DNA from: Candidatus Bathyarchaeota archaeon
GTDB lineage: Archaea > Thermoproteota > Bathyarchaeia > Bathyarchaeales > Bathycorpusculaceae
Length of the DNA stretch: 64,000 nucleotides
NCBI GenBank assembly: GCA_012515445.1
Contig: JAAYYI010000112.1
Coordinates: 1 to 64,000, forward strand
Direction: 5' to 3'
Part shown: in pieces, positions 50,316-59,216 of the stretch
Layout of the letters: the number at the start of each line of letters is the position of its first letter
How positions within the stretch are numbered: the first letter of the stretch is position 1
The notes under the pieces: generated by a model
Told to the model about the DNA's origin: nothing
Seen by the model: the letters and a program-made list of their open reading frames with translations, nothing else
Databases searched by the model: none
Made by a program: the position numbers and the translations under genes

Positions 50316-51125
50316 ATGATAACCCTAACAGCACTTAGAGCATTCGATGTACCAATCCAAACACCCTGCATAACACCTGAGAACTTTACAGGAAAAAGCT
50401 TAGCGGAAATTAAAGTGCTTCCAGTCACAGAAGGCGTCCGCAACCTAACACTTGGCGACCTATTTAAAATCGAAGAAACAAACGACGGAACCTCAAACAT
50501 CACCATTAACGGCGACTGCGCCAAAGTCAAACGCGTCGGCCAAGGAATGAAAACAGGTGAAATCACAGTCAACGGCAATATCGGCATGCACACAGGCGAA
50601 AAAATGGCCGGCGGCAAAATCATAGTTAACGGCAACGCTGGCGGCTGGACCGGCAGCGAAATGAAGAAGGGCACAATCGAAATCCACGGCGACGCAGGCG
50701 ACTACACCGCTTCACCATACAGAGGAAACGACCTCGGCATGAAAGGTGGCTTAATCACCGTCGACGGCAACGTCGGCACAGACGTCGGCTGCTACAACCA
50801 AGGCGGCGTTATTAAAATCAAGGGCAACGCAGGCAGATTCCTCGGCTTCCACATGAGTGACGGCGCTATCTATGTCGAAAAAGACGTTGACGTCCGAGCA
50901 GGCGCATTAATGACAGGCGGCAAAATTGTGGTCGGCGGAAAAATGGAGATACTACCATCCTTCACAATCGACAATGTCAAACCCAAAGTCAAGGTTGACA
51001 GTGAAACAAACGTCGCGGGACCATTCTACGTGTTTCTAGGCGACCTCTCAGAGAAGGGCACCGGCAAAATCTTCGCCAACAAAGCAGCCAATCCAGCCTT
51101 CAAGTTCTACGAAAAATACCTCTAA
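50316..51125 (+). CDS. fwdC: Formylmethanofuran dehydrogenase subunit C (GXGXG beta-helix)
   Basis: Repeated ITINGDCAKVKRVGQGMKTGEITVNGNIGMHTGEKMAGGKIIVNGNAGGWTGSEMKKG. Confidence 0.93.
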   Translation: MITLTALRAFDVPIQTPCITPENFTGKSLAEIKVLPVTEGVRNLTLGDLFKIEETNDGTSNITINGDCAKVKRVGQGMKTGEITVNGNIGMHTGEKMAGGKIIVNGNAGGWTGSEMKKGTIEIHGDAGDYTASPYRGNDLGMKGGLITVDGNVGTDVGCYNQGGVIKIKGNAGRFLGFHMSDGAIYVEKDVDVRAGALMTGGKIVVGGKMEILPSFTIDNVKPKVKVDSETNVAGPFYVFLGDLSEKGTGKIFANKAANPAFKFYEKYL

Positions 51126-51238
51126 ACGGGCAATTCTTAGGCCCACCATTTTATCTTAATTTCTACATTCAAGCGCTACTTTGATATCCGAATTACTTAT
51201 CAACGTCGCTTATCCTTGAAAAGGGCAGGTATTAGTTT

Positions 51239-52024
51239 ATGCGTCAAGTTAAGATGACCAGGCTTGACTTAGAATCAAAAAAAGCAGAAGAAATCCTCGA
51301 CGACATCGCTGAAGAGGTACCGCTACAGGTCACAGTTAACGGCGTCTACTCTTTTATTATATGGTCTTCACCTTCTCAGTTCAAGGAACTGGCGGTCGGC
51401 CACTTGTATGTCGATGACATCCTACAGGCCGTGGATGAAATTCAAGCTATAACAGAGGATAAGGCAAAAAATTTCTGCCAAGTCACACTAAAGCCCACAG
51501 TGGACTTAGAGGAGCGATTGAAAAACCAACGCAAAGGCACCCGAATAGTCCCACTCATAAAAGCTAGCACCTCTGCATATCAGCATGACGATAGATTAGC
51601 CATTGTACAGTCAAAACTAGCTATCAAAGCTCAGGTTATCCTTGATGCCATTGAACAGATGAACACAAAAGCCAAAGGCTTCAAAAAAACTGGCGGATTG
51701 CATGACAGCGGCATCTTCAAAGCGGACGGCACAATGGTTGCTTTCTCCGAGGACGTAGGCAGGCACAACACAGTCGATAAAGTCATCGGCGAAGGCTTGC
51801 TAAATGAAATTAACTTTGACGAATGTTTCATGTTCATTACTGGAAGAGTGCCGGGCGACATGATCTATAAGGCTGCAAAAGTCGGCTTACCAATCGTAGC
51901 CTCGGTTGCGGCGGTGCTAAACTCCGGCGTTGCCTCGGCTGAGAAAGCAAACATTACCTTAGTCGGTTTTGTACGCGGTAAACGCATGAACGTCTACACC
52001 TGTCGAGAACGCATCCAGCTCTAA
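51239..52024 (+). CDS. fdhD: FdhD-family protein lacking CxxC motif
   Basis: ELAVGHLYVDDIL, TGGLHDSGIF, SEDVGRHNTVDKVIG, TGRVPGDMIYKAAKVGLPIVASVAA. Confidence 0.88.
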   Translation: MRQVKMTRLDLESKKAEEILDDIAEEVPLQVTVNGVYSFIIWSSPSQFKELAVGHLYVDDILQAVDEIQAITEDKAKNFCQVTLKPTVDLEERLKNQRKGTRIVPLIKASTSAYQHDDRLAIVQSKLAIKAQVILDAIEQMNTKAKGFKKTGGLHDSGIFKADGTMVAFSEDVGRHNTVDKVIGEGLLNEINFDECFMFITGRVPGDMIYKAAKVGLPIVASVAAVLNSGVASAEKANITLVGFVRGKRMNVYTCRERIQL

Positions 52025-53037
52025 ACACCGATTTTATTTTCACAAAACGCCCTGTCAGACCGGGCCCGCGCGGCCAACGTGGCACAGCCTTTAACTTCGT
52101 ATATTGTCGCTTCTTTTGCGTAGTTCTCTGCTGCCCTTATGTAGGTTTGTTTAGCGATGGCTTTTTTGCCGCGTCCAAGCTGAGCTTCGGCTAGTTTTTC
52201 CTCGCTTACCGCTGCCCAGAAATAATTGCTTTTTGCTTCAAAGCCGATGGCAAGAGTAGCTAAGGTGTTCTGTACCTCGTAGCATCTGCTTTCATCTAGC
52301 AGCTTCTGCGCTTCCCTTAATTGGTGCAGCTGTATAACCGGTAATTCGCCTCGGTTAAAGCAGACATCATCCCTAACTAAACCAGCGGTTGAGCGGGTTT
52401 TAAGGCTGGTAAAGTCTTCTTGGGAGTTAATGTTAACGAAACTTTGGAGTTCGGGGTCGAATCGGTAGATTTCTTTTAGAGGCGACACGAAGTGTATGCT
52501 TTCTGCGGCTCTCAACATGGCGTCCGCGTTGGCTTTGTTCAGTTCAAGAAGCGTCTGCGCGGTCTCCAGACAGGTTTTCCGCTCAACCGCCATAAGCAGA
52601 GTTTCAACTGTGCCGTCTGGCCACATCGGAACCGCCGTCTGATAACCCACACAGGCCTCAATTAGGTAATCCGCGACTTTTGAATTCAGAAACGGCATAT
52701 CCGTCGGCACGATCAAGCAGTAATTGGCGTCAACAGCAGCTAAGCCAGAAACGATGGCTAACAGCGGTCCTTTAACTTGGCTGTCTCTTTGATCAACCAC
52801 AAACTCTACATTGCCGATTCCATATTCTTCGATAAGTTTCCGGTAGATGGATACGCGTTGTTGATCATTAACGCAGACCACTATCTCATCAACCGTATTC
52901 TTGAGGTTATTGATTACATGCAGAAGAAGCGGTTTGCCGTCAAGTGGTGCGAGGGCTTTATCCAGCCAAGGCTGTCCCTCTATTTGGAAGCGTTTAGCGT
53001 TTCCGCCCGATAGAATCAGCGCAGCCCGACTAGCCAT
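52021..53037 (-). CDS. MobA-like molybdenum cofactor guanylyltransferase with C-terminal helical/TPR-like extension
   Basis: ALILSGGNAKRFQIEGQPWLDKALAPLDGKPLLLHVI, VPTDMPFLNSKVADYLIEA; extra helical region after about residue 220. Confidence 0.85.
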   Translation of the reverse strand: MASRAALILSGGNAKRFQIEGQPWLDKALAPLDGKPLLLHVINNLKNTVDEIVVCVNDQQRVSIYRKLIEEYGIGNVEFVVDQRDSQVKGPLLAIVSGLAAVDANYCLIVPTDMPFLNSKVADYLIEACVGYQTAVPMWPDGTVETLLMAVERKTCLETAQTLLELNKANADAMLRAAESIHFVSPLKEIYRFDPELQSFVNINSQEDFTSLKTRSTAGLVRDDVCFNRGELPVIQLHQLREAQKLLDESRCYEVQNTLATLAIGFEAKSNYFWAAVSEEKLAEAQLGRGKKAIAKQTYIRAAENYAKEATIYEVKGCATLAARARSDRAFCENKIGV

Positions 53038-53047
53038 ATGTGTTTCC

Positions 53048-53608
53048 TCAGCATTCTTCTAGCATATGCCTGATTAGTCTAACTAATTTTTCGCCGTCTT
53101 TAGGCACTTTGATGATTGGGAGTTCGTTGTAGCTTTCTTCGGTTGTCTGGTCCGATACTACTCCAGTTGCAGCAAGCACAGGCGGAGATGTACCGTGTAG
53201 TGTCCTCTCTAAATCTTGCAGATCCTTAGCTGTTATTATCTTTAGGATATCTGACCGCTTAGCGATCAGGTTATGGAATCCTTCGATAAACACTATGTCC
53301 AGGTTTTCTTTCTCAAGCAACCCCAATATTCGGCTTAAGTCGTTTAATTCACGTTTTGTCTTTTTTATAATGTCGATTTCCTGAGGAGATATGGCGACGA
53401 CTACTTTGCTGCCCGCCGCAGCGTAGCGCCATGTGTTGGTGCCTTCGCGGTCCATGGTGAAGTCTTGATGGTGAATGTGCTTTATGGCTCCGACGCTATA
53501 TCCTTCATCAGTGAAACGGCTAATCAGATACTCGATTGTGGTGGTTTTGCCTGATCCGCTTTGACCGATTGCGGCAACTATTAAAACCGTTATTTTCGCG
53601 CTCCGCCT
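53048..53608 (-). CDS. MobB-like molybdopterin-guanine dinucleotide biosynthesis P-loop protein; start codon unresolved
   Basis: Manual extension upstream of track ORF: AKITVLIVAAIGQSGSGKTTTIEYLISRFTDEGYSVGAIKHIHHQDFTMDREGTNTWRYAAAGS; no ATG/GTG/TTG between upstream in-frame TGA and the P-loop. Confidence 0.85.
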   Translation of the reverse strand, partial: RRSAKITVLIVAAIGQSGSGKTTTIEYLISRFTDEGYSVGAIKHIHHQDFTMDREGTNTWRYAAAGSKVVVAISPQEIDIIKKTKRELNDLSRILGLLEKENLDIVFIEGFHNLIAKRSDILKIITAKDLQDLERTLHGTSPPVLAATGVVSDQTTEESYNELPIIKVPKDGEKLVRLIRHMLEEC

Positions 53609-53764
53609 TCACACAAAAGCGCCCTTTTATAATAAACTATCCTTTAATTCCGACATATTACCTGTTTCAAAAATCAATCGTAACCAACAGTGAGGCGCTC
53701 TTTATCGGTGGATCAAATTCGTTGAATAATTGTATTTTGACGATTGACTGATTTAGCGTTATGT

Positions 53765-53915
53765 ATAGCTGTTTGCCTATCTGCTCTATTAGCATTCATT
53801 GTAGAAAGATATGGAGGGGGTACATATATCGTCTGGTAGGGAGGGGGAGGTCACTCTGAGGTAGGTCTAGCCTAAAGCCGCTTTTTATAGGGAATAGTGC
53901 GGAAGGTGCGGAGCA
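53765..53915 (+). repeat. Dispersed G-rich repeat family 2, copy C
   Basis: GTTTGCCTATCTGCTCTATTAGCA...GGAGGGGGTAC...TAGGGAGGGGGAGGTCACTCTGAG (53837..53860)...GCCGCTTTTTATA. Confidence 0.7.
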
Positions 53916-53960
53916 ACAGAACACACAACTTTTAACTTCAAAACTGATTATCTTTGGTTA

Positions 53961-54296
53961 GTGGATTGTATGTCTGACAGTGAAGGTTACATCCCGCTTA
54001 TCGATGAGGAAGAACTTGAAGAAGGCAAAATGAAAGCCATCCGCGTTGAGGGTAAACCTGTGCTTTTCATTAAGCAGAATGGGAAAATCTATGTGATTGA
54101 CGACCGCTGTCCGCATATGGGCTGTAAGTTTTCGGGTGGTAGCTTGGATGGTAACGCGATAATCTGTCCATGTCATGAGTGGCGTTTTAGTCTGGAATCT
54201 GGCGAGTATGAAGAAGACTCGAATTATGTGTTGATTACTTATCCGTTTAAGGTGGTTGGGGGTAAAATCTGGATTAAACTCGAAGAGGACTTTTAG
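53961..54296 (+). CDS. Rieske [2Fe-2S] ferredoxin-like protein
   Basis: CPHMGCKFSGGSLDGNAIICPCHEWRFSL. Confidence 0.93.
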   Translation: MDCMSDSEGYIPLIDEEELEEGKMKAIRVEGKPVLFIKQNGKIYVIDDRCPHMGCKFSGGSLDGNAIICPCHEWRFSLESGEYEEDSNYVLITYPFKVVGGKIWIKLEEDF

Positions 54297-54331
54297 CCCC
54301 TTCTTCCTCTGCGGCGTATGTTAAGTTTAGG

Positions 54332-55264
54332 CTATTTTTTTGGGCACGTTATGGCATTATTTTGGAATTTGTAGGTTTTACAGAATTCCCAGAATGCCTC
54401 AGACGGCTTAAGCATCGCGTGCTTTGGACGTGCCATGTAGAGTGTACGTGCAGCCTTGGCTTCCATTATAGGTATGACTTTAATCAAGCTTGCCGCTTGA
54501 GCTTTCGCGGCGGCAATAGATGAGATAACGCTGATGCCTCTGCCTTCGGAAACTGCGGTTATCACGGATTGAGTGCTGCCGACCTCAAAAGCAACCTTCA
54601 AGTCGTCGTAGGCGATTTTGTTAGCTTCAAGTAGCTTCTCCGATTCAAGTCGTGTACCGCTGCTTTCTTCACGGATAATCACAGAATACTTTAATGCCTC
54701 CGATAGTTTGACTGTCTTTGACTTCGCTAACTCGTGATTGCAGGCGGTTATCAGTACGAGTTTATCTTCGCCGATTGGAATAAAATCGAATTTTTCTTCG
54801 AAGCCGCTTGTTGTGCCTATAGCGGCGAATTCGGCGTCGTTGGCCTGCAATGTGCTTAGACTTGTTAGGCTGTCCTGTGCTTTAATTTTGAAGCGCACTT
54901 CCGAGTACTTGTTTTGGAATTCGGCGATCAAGCCTGGAAGTATATGCTCCTCAGGTATAGTGCTTGCAACGATGCGGATAGTGCCTGAAAGGGTTCGTTT
55001 TGCGCTGGAAATCTTTGCTTTTGCATCTGTGGCTTGGTGAATTATTTTTTCTGCCGCGTCTTTTAGTGTTACGCCCGAGTCGGTTAGGTCTACGCCGTTT
55101 GCTGAACGCTTGAATAATTCAGCGTCGAAGAATTCTTCTAAGGCCGCGACATGGTGGCTTACGGTGCCCTGGCTGGTTTTCAGCTCTTTGGCAGCTATTG
55201 AGAAACTGTGTGTTCTTGCGACTGTAAGAAAGGTGTTCAGGTAGTCGAATCTTATTGTTTCCAT
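54332..55264 (-). CDS. LysR-family transcriptional regulator
   Basis: FDYLNTFLTVARTHSFSIAAKELKTSQGTVSHHVAALEEFFDAELFKRS plus periplasmic-binding-like effector domain. Confidence 0.95.
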   Translation of the reverse strand: METIRFDYLNTFLTVARTHSFSIAAKELKTSQGTVSHHVAALEEFFDAELFKRSANGVDLTDSGVTLKDAAEKIIHQATDAKAKISSAKRTLSGTIRIVASTIPEEHILPGLIAEFQNKYSEVRFKIKAQDSLTSLSTLQANDAEFAAIGTTSGFEEKFDFIPIGEDKLVLITACNHELAKSKTVKLSEALKYSVIIREESSGTRLESEKLLEANKIAYDDLKVAFEVGSTQSVITAVSEGRGISVISSIAAAKAQAASLIKVIPIMEAKAARTLYMARPKHAMLKPSEAFWEFCKTYKFQNNAITCPKK

Positions 55265-55390
55265 GCGCTTTTTTGCCTCTGCATTAATGTCTGGGTAATA
55301 CTTTATATGCTTATTCCAGTTTTGAATACACGCAATGTCTTTATATTGGATATTCTAATAGACATTATTAAACATTCACGGCTGAATAGT

Positions 55391-55741
55391 ATGACAACCT
55401 TTACCATAATCATTTACGAAGCACCTTATGCCAAAGAACGCGCCCTAACCGCGCTAAGATTCGCATGGACGGCAGACTTAGAAGGCAACAAAGTACAAAT
55501 CTGGCTTTTTGAAAACGGCGTCTACCTCGCCAAGAAAGGACAGAAACCCGCACAAGGCTTAACCAATTATGGCCAGATGCTCGAGGACCTGATTAAAGGC
55601 GGCGTGGAAGTCAAAGGCTGCGTAGTCTGCGCTGACGCTCGCGGCTTAACTCAAGATGACTTGCTTGATGGAGTAAAATTAGCTACCGTGCATGACCTTG
55701 TCGAGTGGACTGCTAACAGTGATAAAGTAATAACATTCTAG
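55391..55741 (+). CDS. DsrE-family sulfur-relay protein
   Basis: TTFTIIIYEAPYAKERALTALRFAWTADLEGNKVQIWLFENGVYLAK, VKGCVVCADARGL. Confidence 0.85.
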   Translation: MTTFTIIIYEAPYAKERALTALRFAWTADLEGNKVQIWLFENGVYLAKKGQKPAQGLTNYGQMLEDLIKGGVEVKGCVVCADARGLTQDDLLDGVKLATVHDLVEWTANSDKVITF

Positions 55742-55750
55742 GTAGGTAAC

Positions 55751-55975
55751 TTGAGCGCCGAGAAACTTGATGTATCGGGCAAAATGTGTCCGCTCCCAGT
55801 TGCATTGACTAAGCGTAAGCTAGACTCTATGGCTTCTGGACAGTTGCTGGAGGTTATTGGTGAAGGCGAGTTAGAGTTTGATAATGTTCAGCGCTGGGTA
55901 AAGAATAACGGACATGTGGTGGTTGAAGCTTCGAATGCCGACGGGACATTTAAGCTGTTGATAAAAAAGAAATAG
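55751..55975 (+). CDS. TusA/SirA-family sulfurtransferase
   Basis: KLDVSGKMCPLPVALTKRKLDSMASGQLLEVIGE (CPxP motif). Confidence 0.93.
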   Translation: MSAEKLDVSGKMCPLPVALTKRKLDSMASGQLLEVIGEGELEFDNVQRWVKNNGHVVVEASNADGTFKLLIKKK

Positions 55976-56067
55976 CTGAAAACCAATTATTATTAATTTT
56001 TTTAATAACTGAAATTACTTTTTTATAGGATGAAGTGTTTAGCATAGCAACGGCAAGTGAAAAAGCT

Positions 56068-57360
56068 ATGTCTGAAAAATACATCGAACTATGGAAAAGC
56101 ATAGACATGGATATCGAAAAACACAACATCCTACTAAACGCTCTAGGACAATTCTACGGCAGCATCTATTTACCCCAGAAGAATCGTCCACAAAAGATGG
56201 ATTACTTCAACTGGGTAGTCTCAGAAGTTCATGGTGGAAGAATCAAAGAGCTAAACGACCAACGCGCACTGGGCAAAAAAGTCGTCGGCGCATTCTGCGT
56301 CTACGCACCAGAAGAACTCGTGTTTGCAGCAGGCGCAAACATGGTCGGATTATGCGGAGGCGCAGACTTTTCGGTTCCGGACGCAGAAGCAGTCCTGCCA
56401 CGTAACCTCTGCCCACTAATCAAATCATTCTATGGCTTTAGACTCAACCGCACCTGCCCATACTTTCAGTCAAGCGATCTCGTCGTCGGCGAAACCACCT
56501 GCGACGGTAAAAAGAAAGTCTACGAGTTACTATCAGAACTGATCCCAACATACGTGATTGAAATCCCTCATCGACCCGACACACAGCAAGGTAAAGAGTT
56601 CTGGCATAAAGAGGTAGAAGCCTTTAAAATTAAACTTGAAGAAGTAACAGGCAACAAGATCACCGCTGAAGGTCTAAAGGCTTCAATCGAGTTAATTAAT
56701 AACAAGCGAAAAGCTCTCAAACGTCTCTCCGATTTACGTGCACACTCGCCTTCGCCGATCAGCGGCTTAGACGGATTACTAATCAACCAGATCAGCTTCA
56801 TGGATGACCCCAAACGCTTCACAGAAAAAGTCAACAACCTTTGCGACGAACTCGAGCAGCGAGTTAAAGATGGTGTCGGCGTCGCCGCAAAAAATGCCCC
56901 TCGTATCATTGTTGCTGGTTGCCCCATGGCAGTTCCCAACTGGAAACTCCACAGCATCGTCCAAGCAACAGGTGCCACGATTGTATCTGAAGAAAGCTGC
57001 GTTGGTACACGCTACTTCACTGACTTAGTAGAACCAAAAGGTGACAGCGTAGACGAGCTTTTATGGGCGATTGTTGAGAAATACAGCAAGATTCCCTGTG
57101 CATGCTTTACTCCAAACGACAGACGCATACAAAGCATTGAAGCGCTGGCTGGGCAGTTCAAAGCAGACGGAATCATCTACTACACTCTACAGAACTGTCA
57201 TGACTACAACGTTGAAGGCGTGAAAGTTGACAGGGCAATGAAAGCAAAGGATATACCAATGCTGAAAATCGAAACCGATTATTCGATGGGCGATGCACCG
57301 CAGATTCAGACACGCGTCGAAGCATTCCTTGAGATAATCGCGGGCAAAAAGCAAGCCTAA
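56068..57360 (+). CDS. 2-hydroxyacyl-CoA dehydratase D-component / double-cubane cluster protein family
   Basis: KVVGAFCVYAPEELVFAAGANMVGLCGG, NLCPLIKSFYGF, TTCDGKKKVYELLSE, GCPMAVPNWKLHSIVQATGATIVSEESCVGTRYF. Confidence 0.88.
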   Translation: MSEKYIELWKSIDMDIEKHNILLNALGQFYGSIYLPQKNRPQKMDYFNWVVSEVHGGRIKELNDQRALGKKVVGAFCVYAPEELVFAAGANMVGLCGGADFSVPDAEAVLPRNLCPLIKSFYGFRLNRTCPYFQSSDLVVGETTCDGKKKVYELLSELIPTYVIEIPHRPDTQQGKEFWHKEVEAFKIKLEEVTGNKITAEGLKASIELINNKRKALKRLSDLRAHSPSPISGLDGLLINQISFMDDPKRFTEKVNNLCDELEQRVKDGVGVAAKNAPRIIVAGCPMAVPNWKLHSIVQATGATIVSEESCVGTRYFTDLVEPKGDSVDELLWAIVEKYSKIPCACFTPNDRRIQSIEALAGQFKADGIIYYTLQNCHDYNVEGVKVDRAMKAKDIPMLKIETDYSMGDAPQIQTRVEAFLEIIAGKKQA

Positions 57361-57433
57361 ACTTGCCTTTCTCTTTTTCTTTTTTTAAAGTTTTTATCTT
57401 TTCAATATCAATTGACTATTGAGGTAAAACTGG

Positions 57434-58453
57434 ATGAGTTACCGCTTAACCAAAGCCGTGCCAGTACATGGCTGCAGCTGTAAACTACCACAGTACCAAC
57501 TCGGCGAACTACTTGACCAAGCAGGTATGACCAGCGAATTCGGCCCAGAAGTGCTCGCGGGTCCATGGGAAAATAGCAGCGTAGTCAAAATCGCCGACGG
57601 CATCGCTGTCCTGAACACGCTCGATTTCTTCACGCCCATGGTTGATGAACCAGAAATCCAGGGTAGAATCGCGGGCAGCAACGTAACCAGCGACATCTAC
57701 ACACTAGGCGTTACGAAAATCGCCAGCATACTCACCATAATGGCGTTCCCAGAGAATATGCCTTCTGAACTGGCGGTTGGTATGCTTAAGGGATTGGGCG
57801 ACTTCTGCCGCGAAATGGATACGCCATTGGTCGGTGGACATACAATTCGCAATCCATGGCCGATTATTGGCGGTGCGGCAACAGGAATCGGCGACCCCGA
57901 AAGAATCGTTTACACTAAAGGCGCTAAATCCGGCGATAGATTGTTCTTGACAAAGCCGCTTGGGATTGCGCCGGCTATGGCTGCATATCGGCTGCGTAAA
58001 GAGCAGGAAGGCAAAGAACTTCTCGAAGGCATATCTGAAGAGGTTATTGATGCAGCAGTCAATGGTGCAATAGAAGGGATGATTACGTCAAACAAGCCAG
58101 TGGCAGAGGTTATGCAGAAGGTGCATGTGCATGCAGCAACAGATATCACGGGGTTCGGTCTTAAAGGCCACTCAGAGAATATGGCGCGACTCAGCGGAGT
58201 CGATATAGTCATAGATAAGCTTTGGGTGATCCGCGGCACACCGCAGCTTACAGATATCTTCGGTTATCCGCTGTTCAGTGGCGAATCAAAGGAAACTGCA
58301 GGTGGAATACTAATGGCCGTGGCAAAAGAAAACGCAGATAACCTTCAGAGCGAACTAGAGAAGCGCAAGGTAAGGTACTGCGAAGTAGGTTACGTCAAAG
58401 AAGGCCCAGGTGAAGTCCACGTAATCAAAGCCGCGGAAGTCATTGAAGCTTAA
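57434..58453 (+). CDS. selD: Selenide, water dikinase (selenophosphate synthetase), Cys form
   Basis: VHGCSCKLP (C-x-C-K), VVKIADGIAVLNTLDFFTPMVDEPEIQGRIAGSNVTSDIYTLGV, LVGGHTIRNPWPIIGGAATG, AATDITGFGLKGH. Confidence 0.93.
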   Translation: MSYRLTKAVPVHGCSCKLPQYQLGELLDQAGMTSEFGPEVLAGPWENSSVVKIADGIAVLNTLDFFTPMVDEPEIQGRIAGSNVTSDIYTLGVTKIASILTIMAFPENMPSELAVGMLKGLGDFCREMDTPLVGGHTIRNPWPIIGGAATGIGDPERIVYTKGAKSGDRLFLTKPLGIAPAMAAYRLRKEQEGKELLEGISEEVIDAAVNGAIEGMITSNKPVAEVMQKVHVHAATDITGFGLKGHSENMARLSGVDIVIDKLWVIRGTPQLTDIFGYPLFSGESKETAGGILMAVAKENADNLQSELEKRKVRYCEVGYVKEGPGEVHVIKAAEVIEA

Positions 58454-58519
58454 TTTTCTTACTTTTTTATTGGGTCGTCCTGAGTGTGACTTACAATTTC
58501 AACGCTGCTATCTCCCTAT

Positions 58520-58585
58520 CCCCTTCTAAAAAGTGTCTAAATAGTGAACCTACCCTGCTCAGAAGTACCTCCCCCTCCCTATCAT
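58520..58585 (-). repeat. Dispersed G-rich repeat family 2, copy D (inverted)
   Basis: Reverse complement GATAGGGAGGGGGAGGTACTTCTGAGCAGGGTAGGTTCACTATTTAGACAC. Confidence 0.65.
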
Positions 58586-58724
58586 ATGAAAAAAGCAGCC
58601 CTCAAATGACCCCCCGCTAAAGGATTATGCATAGATTTCCTGACAGGCTCTAAAAAAGAACGCTAAACCATGCTTAACCAAAAATGGGCTGGGAGGAAAA
58701 TATTGCTCTGCCTTTTCAGAGACG

Positions 58725-59216
58725 CTAGCAGTTCATCTCAGAATCCCAATCAAAACTGCCCGAATCCTCAAGCCACTTAGGCCAATGGCTGCACCAATTC
58801 GGTATAGCAACATCTTTTACGCGGTCACCTGAAGGATGATACGGCTTCAAATCCACAATCGGCGTATCAGGCGCTGCATCAATCCACGGAATCTGTACAG
58901 TTCCCTCTTTTTGGTCTACGCCTAATATTGACACGACAGTCATAGCTATCGGGTTTGGTCTAGCGTTTGAACGCGTGGCAAAGATGCCTAATTTCTCTGG
59001 TGCTGTCCTGTAGGGCTTTTTGCACTCCAGCATTTGTCTGCCCTCGGTGTTATCGAGCATGTGGCTCCACCATAGAACAACAACGTGACCAAAATCCCCC
59101 AGTCCATTCAACGCCTTCCTGTAGGGTTCATAGACTCTAAGCTGGAATCCATAGTTTGTCTGTTCGATTTTTCCAATTGGCGATATCTTGAATGTTTGAT
59201 CACTCATCTTTTTCAC
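58725..59216 (-). CDS. TrmO/TsaA-like tRNA (t6A37) methyltransferase family
   Basis: ISPIGKIEQTN, GLGDFGHVVVLWWSHMLDN, GIFATRSNARPNPIAMTVVSILG, DAAPDTPIVDLKPYHPSGDRV. Confidence 0.92.
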   Translation of the reverse strand: MKKMSDQTFKISPIGKIEQTNYGFQLRVYEPYRKALNGLGDFGHVVVLWWSHMLDNTEGRQMLECKKPYRTAPEKLGIFATRSNARPNPIAMTVVSILGVDQKEGTVQIPWIDAAPDTPIVDLKPYHPSGDRVKDVAIPNWCSHWPKWLEDSGSFDWDSEMNC

